A stretch of 64,000 nt of DNA from Thermomonospora catenispora (GTDB taxonomy: Bacteria > Actinomycetota > Actinomycetes > Streptosporangiales > Streptosporangiaceae). Below the pieces are notes generated by a model. It was not told the DNA's origin. It ran no database searches and saw only the letters and a program-made list of their open reading frames with translations. The stretch spans positions 1 through 64,000 of the forward strand of contig NZ_RRYT01000018.1 in assembly GCF_006363815.1 (NCBI RefSeq), given 5' to 3'. A program made the position numbers and the translations under genes. Of the stretch, positions 15,931 through 24,256 are shown piece after piece (the first letter of the stretch is position 1; every line of letters starts with the position of its first letter).

Positions 15931-16869
15931 TCACAGGTCCAGCACCAGCCGGGGCGACCGGGCGCGCGACACGCAGATCATCATGAACTCGCAGGTGTCG
16001 CGCTCCGGGCCGGACAGGATCGAGTCCCGGTGGTCGGGAACGCCCTCCAGCACCCCGGTCTCGCAGGTGCCGCAGGTGCCCTCCCGGCAGGAGGAGAGGA
16101 CCTGCACCCCGGCGGCCTCGACCGTCTCCAGGATCGACCTCCCGGCGGGCACGGTCAGGGTGAGGCCGCTGGCGGCCAGCTCGACCTCGAACTCCCTCTC
16201 CGGCCCCTCGACGGCGCGGGGGACGAACCGCTCGACGTGCAGCGCCTCCGGGGGGCAGCGCTCCTCCACCGCGGTCAGCAGGGACTCGGGTCCGCAGCAG
16301 TAGACCTGCGTGCCGGCCGGCAGGTCGCCCAGCAGGCCGTCCAGGTCGAGCAGGCCGGTCTCGTCCTGCGGCCGGAGGTCGACCCGGTCGGCGTCCAGCG
16401 CGGCCAGCTCGCCGGTGAACGCCATGGTCGCCCGACGGCGCCCGCCGTAGACCAGCCGCCAGTCCGCCCCGGCGGCCCGCGCGGCCCGCACCATCGGCAG
16501 GATCGGGGTGATCCCGATGCCGCCGGCGATGAACAGGTACCGCTCCGACGGCACCAGCGGGAAGGCGTTGCGCGGGCCGCGGACCGTCAGCCGGTCGCCG
16601 ACCGACAGCTTGTCGTGGACGTAGGCGGAGCCGCCCCGCCCGTCCGGCTCGCGCAGCACCGCCACCCGCCAGGCGGAGGCGTCGGCGGGATCGCCGCACA
16701 GCGAGTACTGGCGCACCAGGTCCTCGGTGAGCAGCAGGTCGATGTGCGCTCCCGGCGACCAGGCCGGGAGCGGACCGCCGGCGGGGGCGCGCAGCGTTAG
16801 CGCCACCACCTCCTCGGCGACCCGCTCCCGGCGGTCGACCACGACCTCGATCCACGGTTCAGTGCTCAT
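15931..16869 (-). CDS. vanB: Vanillate O-demethylase-type reductase (PDR/VanB family)
   Basis: This 312-residue flavoprotein has a ferredoxin-reductase FMN domain (RQYSL about 53-57), an NAD-binding domain (GGIGITPILPM about 117-127, CCGPE about 190-194) and a C-terminal plant-type [2Fe-2S] domain. The iron-sulfur ligands are Cys261, Cys266, Cys269 and Cys299. It passes electrons from NAD(P)H to the Rieske oxygenase encoded upstream. The ATG at 16869 lies inside the end of the small gene (11-base overlap). The vanAB assignment is supported by pcaHG nearby, since vanillate demethylation yields protocatechuate; other methoxy- or carboxy-aryl substrates remain possible. Confidence 0.9.
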   Translation of the reverse strand: MSTEPWIEVVVDRRERVAEEVVALTLRAPAGGPLPAWSPGAHIDLLLTEDLVRQYSLCGDPADASAWRVAVLREPDGRGGSAYVHDKLSVGDRLTVRGPRNAFPLVPSERYLFIAGGIGITPILPMVRAARAAGADWRLVYGGRRRATMAFTGELAALDADRVDLRPQDETGLLDLDGLLGDLPAGTQVYCCGPESLLTAVEERCPPEALHVERFVPRAVEGPEREFEVELAASGLTLTVPAGRSILETVEAAGVQVLSSCREGTCGTCETGVLEGVPDHRDSILSGPERDTCEFMMICVSRARSPRLVLDL

Positions 16870-17020
16870 GCTCCGTCCGAGGGCTCGGATGGTCGGGGTG
16901 GGACAGCAGCCAGTGCCAGATCTCGACGGGGTCGGCGGCCCGGCTCTCGGCGCCGCAGTGGCACACGCCGATCAGCAGATCCGAGCCGGGCTCCCACACC
17001 ACCTGGAGCCGCCTGCTCAC
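16859..17020 (-). CDS. 53-residue Cys/His/Trp-rich protein between oxygenase and reductase genes
   Basis: This short gene starts at GTG 17020 in a GTGA overlap with the end of vanA and runs to TGA at 16859, 11 bases into vanB. The product begins MSRRLQVVWEPG and contains IGVCHCGAE (Cys20, His21, Cys22) and EIWHWLLSHPDHP, ending EHEH. It fills an otherwise unexplained gap exactly, with the same overlap geometry as the other genes here, which argues that it is translated. I do not recognise the family. The CHC motif and clustered His residues suggest metal binding or an accessory role for the Rieske system. It could also be a fragment, but no homologous remnant is visible. Confidence 0.7.
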   Translation of the reverse strand: MSRRLQVVWEPGSDLLIGVCHCGAESRAADPVEIWHWLLSHPDHPSPRTEHEH

Positions 17021-18045
17021 GAGGACGCCTCGAGCATCTTCTTGAGCATGCGGCGGGCCGCCAGACCGCCGGTGTCGATGTTGATGCTCAGCTCCTGGTA
17101 GCCCTCCGGCTCGCCGGCGATGACCTCTTCCAGCAGGTTGAGCGCCGCCACGTCCTGCAGGATCACAGTCCGGTTGCTCTCGGCCAGGAACTTGGAGACC
17201 TCCTCGTCATCCAGGGCGAAGTCGCGGGAGACCATCCAGAAGTCGTGGGTGGTCGTCTCGGTCTCCGGGGTGATCGCGTACACGATCTCGGCGTGGCAGG
17301 CGGCCGGGTCGTCGCCGTCCGGCCCCGGCTCCACCCCGGTCGGGGCGATCCGGGAGTGCAGCAGGTACAGGCACGGCGGGTGGTACTCGATGTCCTGCCA
17401 GCGGTCGATGCGGCCGGTGATGCCGGTGGACTTGGCGTAGAACGGCGGGCATTCGGCGTCCTTCATCCGCCGGCTGACGTAGACGATCCCGGCGTCCTCG
17501 TCGACCTCGGTGGTGATGGGGGTCTCGGCGACCTCGGGCGTGCCGATGTAGCCGGCGTGCAGATAGGTCTCATGCGACAGGTCGAGCAGGTTGTCGACCA
17601 GCAGCTCGTACCGGGCCGCCAGCGGCTCCATCCCGCGCACCGTCACATAGTCCGGCGATCCCAGCCACGGCGCGCGCGGGATCCTCGTCGGATCGGCCTT
17701 GTCGGCGTCCCCGATCCACACCCAGACCAGCGTGTCCTGCTCCACCACGGGATAGACGGGGACCCGAGCGGTCCGCGGGATGCGCTTTTGGCCGGGAACG
17801 GCGACGCACGTCCCGTCCGGGTCGTAGGTGAAGCCGTGGTAGCCGCAGACGATCCGGTCGCCCTCCCGCCGGCTGGCCGACAGCGGGTAGCGCCGGTGCA
17901 CGCAGCGGTCGGCCAGGGCGACGGGCTCTCCGGCGGAGGTCCGGTAGAAGACGATCGGCTCCCCGCAGATCGTCCGGGCGAGCAGCTCGTCACCGACTTC
18001 CTCGGAGTGGGCGGCGACGTACCACTGGTTCCGCACAAAGGGCAT
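17017..18045 (-). CDS. vanA: Rieske-type aromatic ring-hydroxylating / O-demethylating oxygenase
   Basis: This 342-residue protein has an N-terminal Rieske [2Fe-2S] domain with Cys48-His50 (CVH) and Cys67-His70 (CGYH). The catalytic domain holds His158 and His163 in NLLDLSHETYLH as mononuclear iron ligands, and a C-terminal Asp in LQDVAAL as the probable third. Length and layout fit vanillate O-demethylase oxygenase (about 350 residues). It would convert vanillate to protocatechuate and formaldehyde. CAGGAG lies nine bases before the ATG at 18045. It is the first gene of the van group. Confidence 0.91.
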   Translation of the reverse strand: MPFVRNQWYVAAHSEEVGDELLARTICGEPIVFYRTSAGEPVALADRCVHRRYPLSASRREGDRIVCGYHGFTYDPDGTCVAVPGQKRIPRTARVPVYPVVEQDTLVWVWIGDADKADPTRIPRAPWLGSPDYVTVRGMEPLAARYELLVDNLLDLSHETYLHAGYIGTPEVAETPITTEVDEDAGIVYVSRRMKDAECPPFYAKSTGITGRIDRWQDIEYHPPCLYLLHSRIAPTGVEPGPDGDDPAACHAEIVYAITPETETTTHDFWMVSRDFALDDEEVSKFLAESNRTVILQDVAALNLLEEVIAGEPEGYQELSINIDTGGLAARRMLKKMLEASS

Positions 18046-18125
18046 GGCTCACAGCTCCTGCCTCGCAGGGGAAACGGGGGATGTGAGCCGACTCTCACCC
18101 ACCGGCCGTGACGGACGCCACAGCG

Positions 18126-18142
18126 CTTCCGTCTGACGGAAG
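18126..18142 (-). terminator. Short hairpin downstream of the Pth2-like gene
   Basis: A perfect 7-base stem CTTCCGT/ACGGAAG with a three-base loop starts 14 bases after the stop of the minus-strand Pth2-like gene and before the vanA leader. There is no T-run. It may end the upstream transcript. Confidence 0.4.
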
Positions 18143-18155
18143 GATCGCCGGTTCC

Positions 18156-18827
18156 TCAGGCGGTGACCAGCCAGGCCAGCGCCGTCGTCGTCCCCGGCGG
18201 GACCTCGGTGAAGCCGCCGTCGCGGACCACCACCGCGGCGCGCCGCAGGCACTCCTCCCACGGGGCGCCGGCGACCAGGCGGACGGGCGCGCCCGCCGCC
18301 GCCCAGGCGGCGACGTCCGCGGGAGGGCCGTTGCGCAGCAGCAGGTGGGCGGCGTGTCCGGCCTGGGCCGCCGACTTGCCGGTGCTCATCGTCACGTCCG
18401 GATTGAGGACCAGCGCCGCGTACGGGGGCTCCGGCGGCGGCCCGGGTTCCTCCCGCACCAGCTCCAGCCCGGCGACCTGCATCTTCGCCAGCGGCGGCGG
18501 CACCCGGTCGACCGGTCCGGGCACGAACGCGCGGACCTGCGCGCCGGCGTGCTCGACGGTCACGCCCGGCAGCTCGGCCGCCTCGCGCCAGCGGATGCCG
18601 CGCCCCCGTCTGGTCACCTTCCGGATCCGGCCGGACTCCCAGCGGCGCACCCGGTCGCGCCACTCGCCTCCGGGGTCCGCGGCGCGGGGGTCGGTGAGCA
18701 GGCGGACCACCGCCGTCGCGGCGGCCTCGCAGACCGCCCCGTGGGCGGGCGGTGCGGTCTTCTCCACCCGCACGGCGAGCTGCATCGCCCACGGCGGATC
18801 GTCGAACGGCCCGATGTCGCCTCCCAC
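18156..18827 (-). CDS. Peptidyl-tRNA hydrolase 2 (Pth2)-like protein
   Basis: This protein of about 223 residues has a C-terminal Pth2-type domain: ALVLNPDVTMSTGKSAAQAGHAAHLLL (split here as STGKSAAQ and AGHAAH) carries the Lys and Gln/His pattern of archaeal/eukaryotic Pth2. The N-terminal 100 residues (PWAMQLAVRVEK, CEAAATAVVRLL) are an actinobacterial extension of unknown function. Pth2 recycles peptidyl-tRNA, but whether this long form is active is unknown, since bacteria normally use Pth1. GTG at 18827 is the most upstream start that keeps the conserved PWAMQL region, with no good ribosome-binding site; ATG at 18785 is the alternative. Confidence 0.7.
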   Translation of the reverse strand: MGGDIGPFDDPPWAMQLAVRVEKTAPPAHGAVCEAAATAVVRLLTDPRAADPGGEWRDRVRRWESGRIRKVTRRGRGIRWREAAELPGVTVEHAGAQVRAFVPGPVDRVPPPLAKMQVAGLELVREEPGPPPEPPYAALVLNPDVTMSTGKSAAQAGHAAHLLLRNGPPADVAAWAAAGAPVRLVAGAPWEECLRRAAVVVRDGGFTEVPPGTTTALAWLVTA

Positions 18828-19020
18828 GGGGAGGAGTATTCCATCGCCCGCCGAGGGCCCGGTCGACTTCCCGGGCCGGGAAATGGGTACGGCATCTCTC
18901 AGCCCCCTCGGGACATCGAACCCGAGAGGGTCCACAACAGGACATAAACGGGACACGCGGTGCCGGCGGTCTCCACGGCCTCTGGGGCGACACCGCGCGA
19001 GAACTGGTCGGAGGTCGCTG

Positions 19021-20172
19021 GTGACCAGTCCGGGCGACACCATCCCCCGTGCCGGCACGTTCCTGGTGGGCGTCGACATCAAGCCGGGCCGCTACCGCTG
19101 CGAGGACGGCAGGGGCGGCTGGTGGGTGCGGTTCACCGGCCCCGACGGCGGCGAGCCGGTGGGGTCCTGGCCGCTGCCCGCCGGGCCGACCGAGGTGGAG
19201 ATCGAGCCCACCGACTTCGCGTTCGAGACCCGGACCCGCACGAACTGGCGCATGGTGGGGCCCGCCGGGGAGCCGGGCCGGCGGCGTCCCGAGCCCCGCC
19301 CGGTGGCGGACCCGACGCTGCGCGCCGAGCTCGACCGGATCGTGGCCCGGCACCGGCTCCCGGCGCGGCTGGTCCCGGCGCTGGCGGCGCTGGCGTGCGC
19401 GGCGGGGGTGCCGGCGCTCGGCCCGGCCTGGCTGATGTTCGCCGCGCCGGTCGGGCTGACCGCCGTGTTCGGTGCGCGCCTGTCGGACGATCTGCGGCGC
19501 GCCCGGGCGCTGGACCGCCGCCGCGACCGCTATCTGCTGCCGGAGGACTTCGACGAGGAGGCCAAGGCCCTGCTGGTGCGGGCGCAGGGGGCGGTCCGCG
19601 CGGTGCTGGACTCGGCGGTCTGCCGCGAGGGCCTGCTCGACGCCGCCGACAACGCCCGCACCCTTCCCCAGCAGGAGTGGGAGATCGCCCAGGCGCTGGC
19701 CCGCCAGTCCGTCCTGCGCCGCCGGGAGCGGGAGATCGCCGACTCCGCCGACCTCGCCGTGCCCGAGCTCGCCGCCGTGCTGGAGGACGTGCTGGAGGAT
19801 CGGCGCGGCAGGCTGGCCGCCTCGGTGCGCGCCGTGACCCGTCGCATCGAGGCCCTGGAACGGTACGCCGACCGGGTCCGCGCCGCCGACCGGCTGCTGG
19901 GCGTCCACCGTCGGCTGCGCGAGCTGGCCTCGTCCGCCCACGAGTACGACGACCTGCTGGCCGCCACCGTCCGCGACGAGCTGGCCCTCCCCGTCATCGA
20001 ACGCCTCACCGCCGAGGGCGAGTCGCTCCTGCACCGCCTGCGCGCCGACCTCGCCGAGGCCGCCGGAGCCGCCGGCGGCCTCTCCGACGCCCTCCCCGGT
20101 GATCTCACCGGCGGCCCTCCCGCGCCGGGCGGGGCGACCGCGGACGGGCCGGACGGCCATCCGCGCCGGTGA
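19021..20172 (+). CDS. Unknown membrane protein with N-terminal beta domain and coiled coil
   Basis: This 383-residue protein starts at GTG 19021 with GGAGG six bases upstream. Residues 1-85 look like a small beta domain (GTFLVGVDIKPGRYRCEDG, then EVEIEPTDFAFET). Two hydrophobic segments lie at about 117-150 (LVPALAALACAAGVPALG, AWLMFAAPVGLTAVFG), and the last 220 residues are charged and helical with likely coiled coil (RRREREIADSADLAVPELAAVLEDVLEDR). I do not recognise a domain of known function. It is divergent from the Pth2-like gene, with 193 bases between the two starts. Confidence 0.82.
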   Translation: MTSPGDTIPRAGTFLVGVDIKPGRYRCEDGRGGWWVRFTGPDGGEPVGSWPLPAGPTEVEIEPTDFAFETRTRTNWRMVGPAGEPGRRRPEPRPVADPTLRAELDRIVARHRLPARLVPALAALACAAGVPALGPAWLMFAAPVGLTAVFGARLSDDLRRARALDRRRDRYLLPEDFDEEAKALLVRAQGAVRAVLDSAVCREGLLDAADNARTLPQQEWEIAQALARQSVLRRREREIADSADLAVPELAAVLEDVLEDRRGRLAASVRAVTRRIEALERYADRVRAADRLLGVHRRLRELASSAHEYDDLLAATVRDELALPVIERLTAEGESLLHRLRADLAEAAGAAGGLSDALPGDLTGGPPAPGGATADGPDGHPRR

Positions 20173-20268
20173 ACGCCTCATCCGGCGGGCTCGCTCCCCG
20201 GCTCGACGGTTCCGCGCCGGGGCGTCGGAGGCCGCCGTCCGGAACGTCGGGGAGGACGGCGGAGAACG

Positions 20269-20877
20269 TCAGGAGAAGTGCTCGGCCACGACCCGGCGGA
20301 CCTGGGCCGGGGAGGTGAAGACCTCCGAGAGCATGCCGACGCGGCGGGCGGCCTCGACGTTCTCCGCGCGGTCGTCGAAGAACAGCACCCGGGAGACGGG
20401 CACGCCGAGCCGGTCGGCGCAGATCCGGTAGGCGCGCGGGTCGGGCTTGGCGACTCCGATGCGACAGGAGTAGGTGAGGGCGTGGAAACGCCCCAACCAC
20501 CGGCCGTGCCGTTCCTCCATCAGCGGCACCAGGTCGCTGATGATGTTGGACAGCAGGCCCAGGCGGTGGCCGCGGTCGGCCAATTCCTCGACCAGGGCCA
20601 CCATCTCCTCGTCGACCCTGGTCCAGCTCTCCAGGTCGGCGCGGGCGAGGGCGGCGACATCGGGGAAGACCGTGCCCAGCCGGGCGGCGACGGCCCGCCA
20701 GTACTCGGCGGTGGGCTGGCCGGCGTCGTAGGCGGGGCGCAGCTCCCAGTAGGCCTCCCAGAACCGGCGGGCGCGCCCGTCCGCGACGCCCGCCAGCCGT
20801 TCGATGACCCGTTTGTCCGCCTCGGACTGGTCCCGGGCCAGCACTCCGTAGAGGTCGAAAACGATCGCCTCGGGCAT
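20269..20877 (-). CDS. HAD-superfamily hydrolase
   Basis: This 202-residue protein has HAD motif I FDLYGVL (Asp8, with Tyr10 where phosphatases usually have Asp), motif II LLSNI (about 103), a Lys in VAKPDPRAY (motif III) and motif IV FFDDRAENVEAA. Asp8 would be the nucleophile. The DxY pattern in motif I is seen in haloacid-dehalogenase-type members and some YihX-like phosphatases, so dehalogenase or phosphatase activity are both possible. It shares the strand with the PLP-enzyme gene, 21 bases downstream of it, probably as one operon. Confidence 0.88.
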   Translation of the reverse strand: MPEAIVFDLYGVLARDQSEADKRVIERLAGVADGRARRFWEAYWELRPAYDAGQPTAEYWRAVAARLGTVFPDVAALARADLESWTRVDEEMVALVEELADRGHRLGLLSNIISDLVPLMEERHGRWLGRFHALTYSCRIGVAKPDPRAYRICADRLGVPVSRVLFFDDRAENVEAARRVGMLSEVFTSPAQVRRVVAEHFS

Positions 20878-20898
20878 GCCGCCCAGCCTATGCGCGGC

Positions 20899-22236
20899 CT
20901 AGGCGCGTCGGGCCTCCTCCCTGATCCGCACCACGGCCTTGCGCACGGTCCGCGGGTCGGTGTCGCGCAGCAGCAGATCCGCCATCAGCACGGCGACCTG
21001 CCGGAGCTCCGCCTCGCCCAGGCCGCGGCGGACCACCTCCTGGGTGCCGATCCGCAGGCCGCGGTCGGGCTCTCCGGGGGCCTGCCAGGGCAGCCCGATG
21101 GCGCTGAGGTAGATGCCGGCCTCGGCGAGCCGGGCCATCGCCGCACGACCGCCGCCCAGGGCCGCCGCGTCGACCGCCACATGATGGGAGTCGGTGAAGC
21201 CCCGGTCGGCGCCCGCGACGGCGAAGCCCTCCTCGTGCAGCGCGGCGGCCAGCGTCCGGGCGGCGGCGATGCACCTGTCGGCGTACGCGCCGCCGTCGTC
21301 GGCGATCTCGGCGGCGGTGACGGCGAGCGGGGCCAGGCGCCCGGCGTCGTAGTTGGCGGTCAGCCCGGGGAACACCGCGGTGGAGATCCGCTCCGCCAGC
21401 TCGGGATCGTCGGTGGCGATGACCCCGCCGGGCGGCCCGCCGAACGACTTGTAGGTGGAGAACGTGAGCACCTCGGCTCCCTCGGCCAGCGGGCGCTGGA
21501 ACCTCCCCGCGGCGACCAGTCCCGCCATGTGCGAGGCGTCGTACAGCAGATGCGCCCCCACCGCCGAGGTCGCCTCCCGGATCGCCGCGACCCGGTGCGG
21601 GAACAGCAGCAGGCTCGCGCCGATCACCACCAGCCGGGGCCGTTCGCGCTCCAGGAACCGCGGCAGCGCGGCCAGGTCCACGTCGTAGGCGTCCACGTCG
21701 TAGGGCAGGTCGACGACGCGCAGCCCGCGCACGCCCGGCACGCCCGCGGCGTGGTGGCTGGTGTGCCCGCCGGCGCGTTCGGGGAGCACCGCGATGGTGT
21801 CGCCGGGCCGGGTCAGCGCCGTGTAGACCGCCAGGTTGGCCATGGTGGCGCTGTGGCTGCGGACCTCGGCGAAGCGCGCTCCGACCAGCCGGGCCACCAG
21901 GGCGGGCGCGAGCACCTCCAACCGGTCGAGACGGTCCAGGCCCGCCTGGTACTTGTCCCCCGGCCACCCCATGCTGGGCCGCCCGCTCACCGTGGACTCG
22001 GACACCCGCCGGGCGGCCTCGCTCATCACATTGGTCCCGGCGTACAGGACGATGCCCTCGTCGTCGAACTGCCGGGCGTGCTCGTCCAACGCCTCCCGGG
22101 CGGCCCGCGCGACGCGGTCGGCCGAGGGGTCGCGCCACAGGTCGGCGAGGTCGGCGGCCACCTCCGCGATGCGGGCGTGGGCGACCGGCGGGGCCCATGG
22201 GGCGACGTGTGGGACCGTTCCACTCTGCTGTTCCAT
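20899..22236 (-). CDS. PLP enzyme of the serine hydroxymethyltransferase fold
   Basis: This 445-residue fold-type I enzyme has SHMT-like features: PSMGWPGDKYQ (about 87-96), SHSATMANLAVY, HTSHH (about 158-162), Asp233 and His236 in LYDASHMAGLVAAG, and the PLP lysine Lys263 in STYKSFGGPPGG. The pattern matches GlyA proteins in order but diverges throughout. A specialised aldolase or amino-acid methyltransferase-like role is therefore more likely than housekeeping glycine synthesis. ATG at 22236 has no strong ribosome-binding site; an ATG at 22281 is possible. It is divergent from the gene at 22433. Confidence 0.83.
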   Translation of the reverse strand: MEQQSGTVPHVAPWAPPVAHARIAEVAADLADLWRDPSADRVARAAREALDEHARQFDDEGIVLYAGTNVMSEAARRVSESTVSGRPSMGWPGDKYQAGLDRLDRLEVLAPALVARLVGARFAEVRSHSATMANLAVYTALTRPGDTIAVLPERAGGHTSHHAAGVPGVRGLRVVDLPYDVDAYDVDLAALPRFLERERPRLVVIGASLLLFPHRVAAIREATSAVGAHLLYDASHMAGLVAAGRFQRPLAEGAEVLTFSTYKSFGGPPGGVIATDDPELAERISTAVFPGLTANYDAGRLAPLAVTAAEIADDGGAYADRCIAAARTLAAALHEEGFAVAGADRGFTDSHHVAVDAAALGGGRAAMARLAEAGIYLSAIGLPWQAPGEPDRGLRIGTQEVVRRGLGEAELRQVAVLMADLLLRDTDPRTVRKAVVRIREEARRA

Positions 22237-22432
22237 ACCGACGAACGGTAGAGAACACCATGCACCGGACGCCAGGGACATAGTTGCCAATTCCAGGGCA
22301 TCACCCGCCGTACTCATTCGTTCCGCTCGCCGCCTCGCCGACCTCGCCCGACCTTGTCCGATATTTCGTTCGATCTCCGCGGAGGGCGCCGCTACCGTGT
22401 CCCGCCGAACGCTCTGCGAAGGAAGTGCGATC

Positions 22433-23110
22433 ATGGACATCACCGCCGAGACCGCCGCCGATCTCTTGGCACGTCTGTGCGCCGAGGGGCACGGCCTGTC
22501 CGCCCGCCGCGACGGTGCGATGATCGATCTGGGCGAGTGCGGACTGCGGATCACGGTGGACGCCCCTCGGATGCAGGACAACGGACTGGTCGTCCAGCTG
22601 CCCATCGGTGTCGGGCATCCCCGCTGGAGCGGGGAGTTCGCCTGGGACCAGGCGGTGGGAATCGGCGGGCGGGACCGCCACCCGGTCGCCGACGCGCTGG
22701 ACGGATGGGTGCACAACGTGCTGCCGGTGTTCGCCGCGATAGCGCTGCCGGACAGCGACCTGGCCGAACGCGCCTGGACGGCGCGCTTCCACGACGGGAC
22801 CCGCGCCATGGACGTCCACTACGGGCCGGCGACGATCCGCGACTTCGGCGGTCTGACCGAGGAGTTCCACCAGGCGGTGGCGGACCGGCCGCCGACGATG
22901 GCGGTGGTCGAGGAGCTGTTCACCGGATACGCGCTGCCGGACCGGCCGATCTGGCTCTTCACCTTCTGCGCCCGGATGCCCGGCGGCCCGATCACCGAGG
23001 TCACCCTGCTCAACAGCGACATCGGCACCCGATTCGGGCACATCGCCGACCACCTCCCCTGGCAGGGGCACGGCACGGTGAAGTCCTGGGCGCTGGCGGT
23101 GCCGCGCTGA
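22433..23110 (+). CDS. Conserved hypothetical protein (DUF6348-like)
   Basis: This 225-residue soluble protein has no signal or membrane segment. Its ATG at 22433 has AAGGAAG eight bases upstream. Recognisable stretches are GLVVQLPIGVGHPRWSGEF (about 50-68), WVHNVLPVFAAI (about 98-109), the acidic/aromatic YGPATIRDFGG and FTFCARMPGG. It resembles the DUF6348 family of actinobacteria as I remember it; that assignment is tentative and no function is known. It is followed 49 bases later by a TetR gene on the same strand. Confidence 0.75.
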   Translation: MDITAETAADLLARLCAEGHGLSARRDGAMIDLGECGLRITVDAPRMQDNGLVVQLPIGVGHPRWSGEFAWDQAVGIGGRDRHPVADALDGWVHNVLPVFAAIALPDSDLAERAWTARFHDGTRAMDVHYGPATIRDFGGLTEEFHQAVADRPPTMAVVEELFTGYALPDRPIWLFTFCARMPGGPITEVTLLNSDIGTRFGHIADHLPWQGHGTVKSWALAVPR

Positions 23111-23159
23111 CGGCCGCCGAAGCGGCGGCATGCCCGCCGGGGGCGTACATACTGGGAAG

Positions 23160-23819
23160 GTGACGACCACAGGCACCCGGTCCGCCCGCACCGACGGCGA
23201 GGGGCGGCGACGGCGCGGCGGCCGATCCGCCGCACCGCCGTCCGAGCGGCGTGAGCATCTGGTCCGGCTGGCCGCCGACCTGTTCGCCGAGAAGGGGTTC
23301 CAGGCGACGACCGTGCGCGACATCGCCCGCGAGGCGGGGATCCTGTCCGGGAGCCTGTACCACCACTTCGACTCCAAGGAGTCGATCGTCGACGAGGTGC
23401 TGTCGGGCTTCTTCGACGAGGTCCTGACCGCCTACCGGGCCGCCGTCGACAAGGGCGGCGACCCGCGCGAGACCCTCGCCGAGCTGGTGCGCATCGCCTT
23501 CGGCACCCTGGAGCCGCATCGCGCGGCCGTCACCGTCATCCAGAACGACTGGGCCTACCTGCGGTCGATGCCCCGCTTCGCCTATCTGACCAAGGTGGAG
23601 CAGGACGTCGAGAAGATGTGGGTGGACACCATCGAGCGGGGCCGGCGGACGGGCGCCTTCCGCGCCGACATCGACGCCAGGCTCACCTACCGCATGATCC
23701 GCGACACCATCTGGGTCACCGTCCGCTGGTATCGGCCGGGCGGCCCGCTGAGCACGGCGGACCTGGCCGAGCACTACCTGAAGGTCATGTTCGACGGGAT
23801 CGCCGCCCCCGGCCGATAG
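23160..23819 (+). CDS. TetR-family regulator, KstR2-like
   Basis: This protein of about 219 residues has an N-terminal helix-turn-helix (about 27-73) with ATTVRDIAREAGILSGSLYHHFDSKE. It is very similar in pattern to KstR2-type repressors, which control steroid/acyl-CoA catabolism and respond to CoA thioesters. The C-terminal ligand domain has EPHRAAVTVIQNDWAYLR. GTG at 23160 is preferred; GGGAAG directly abuts it, and CATACT lies six bases upstream, so a leaderless transcript is possible. ATG at 23130 is the alternative. No obvious target gene lies beside it. Confidence 0.85.
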   Translation: MTTTGTRSARTDGEGRRRRGGRSAAPPSERREHLVRLAADLFAEKGFQATTVRDIAREAGILSGSLYHHFDSKESIVDEVLSGFFDEVLTAYRAAVDKGGDPRETLAELVRIAFGTLEPHRAAVTVIQNDWAYLRSMPRFAYLTKVEQDVEKMWVDTIERGRRTGAFRADIDARLTYRMIRDTIWVTVRWYRPGGPLSTADLAEHYLKVMFDGIAAPGR

Positions 23820-23828
23820 GCGGGCCCC

Positions 23829-23882
23829 GCCCCGGCCGACGGCCCGCTCATCGGCCGGCGGACGGCGCCCGTCGGCCGGGGC
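23829..23882. terminator. Bidirectional hairpin between tetR and Dabb genes
   Basis: A perfect 14-base stem, GCCCCGGCCGACGG (23829-23842) with its complement (23869-23882), encloses a 26-base loop. It starts nine bases after the tetR stop and lies between convergent genes. Confidence 0.7.
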
Positions 23883-23918
23883 CTCGGGCGCCCCCTCGCC
23901 GGAGGGCGGCCCGCCGGC

Positions 23919-24218
23919 TCACAGCTCGTACTGGATGGCGGCACGATCGGCCACGAGCGGGGCGATGACCTCCTCCACGACGGCCCGATGCTCGGGGTGG
24001 TCGCGGTAGGCCAGGTAGCCCTCGCGGTCGTCGAAGTCGGCGACCACGGCGAAGTCGTAGCCGCCGGGGTTGATCCCGGCGTTCCTGCCCAGGCTGTAGG
24101 ACCGGATCTGGGGGATCTTGGCGGGCAGCTCAGAAAGCCGGGCGGCGACCTCCTCCTGCTGGCGGGTGGTCGTCCCCTCCGCCCAGCGGAACAGCGCCAC
24201 ATGTCGCAATCCGCTCAT
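23919..24218 (-). CDS. Dabb-family (stress-responsive alpha/beta barrel) protein
   Basis: This 99-residue dimeric ferredoxin-like fold protein begins MSGLRHVALFRW and has FAVVADFDDREGYLAYRDHPEH (FxxVADFxD and the YRxHPxH motif). Dabb proteins form small barrels and act as stress proteins or as cyclases on polyketides or aromatic compounds. The ATG at 24218 lacks a strong ribosome-binding site. It is 38 bases downstream of the flavodoxin-like gene on the same strand. Confidence 0.88.
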   Translation of the reverse strand: MSGLRHVALFRWAEGTTTRQQEEVAARLSELPAKIPQIRSYSLGRNAGINPGGYDFAVVADFDDREGYLAYRDHPEHRAVVEEVIAPLVADRAAIQYEL

Positions 24219-24256
24219 TCTGCCACCGTAGTGGACCCGGCCCCGCCCCGGGGGCG

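Noticed and set aside
18049-20181. A 710-codon open frame on the minus strand opposite the coiled-coil and Pth2-like genes
   Set aside because: It is the antisense shadow of high-GC coding DNA: low complexity, no domain pattern, and it runs across two well-supported genes.
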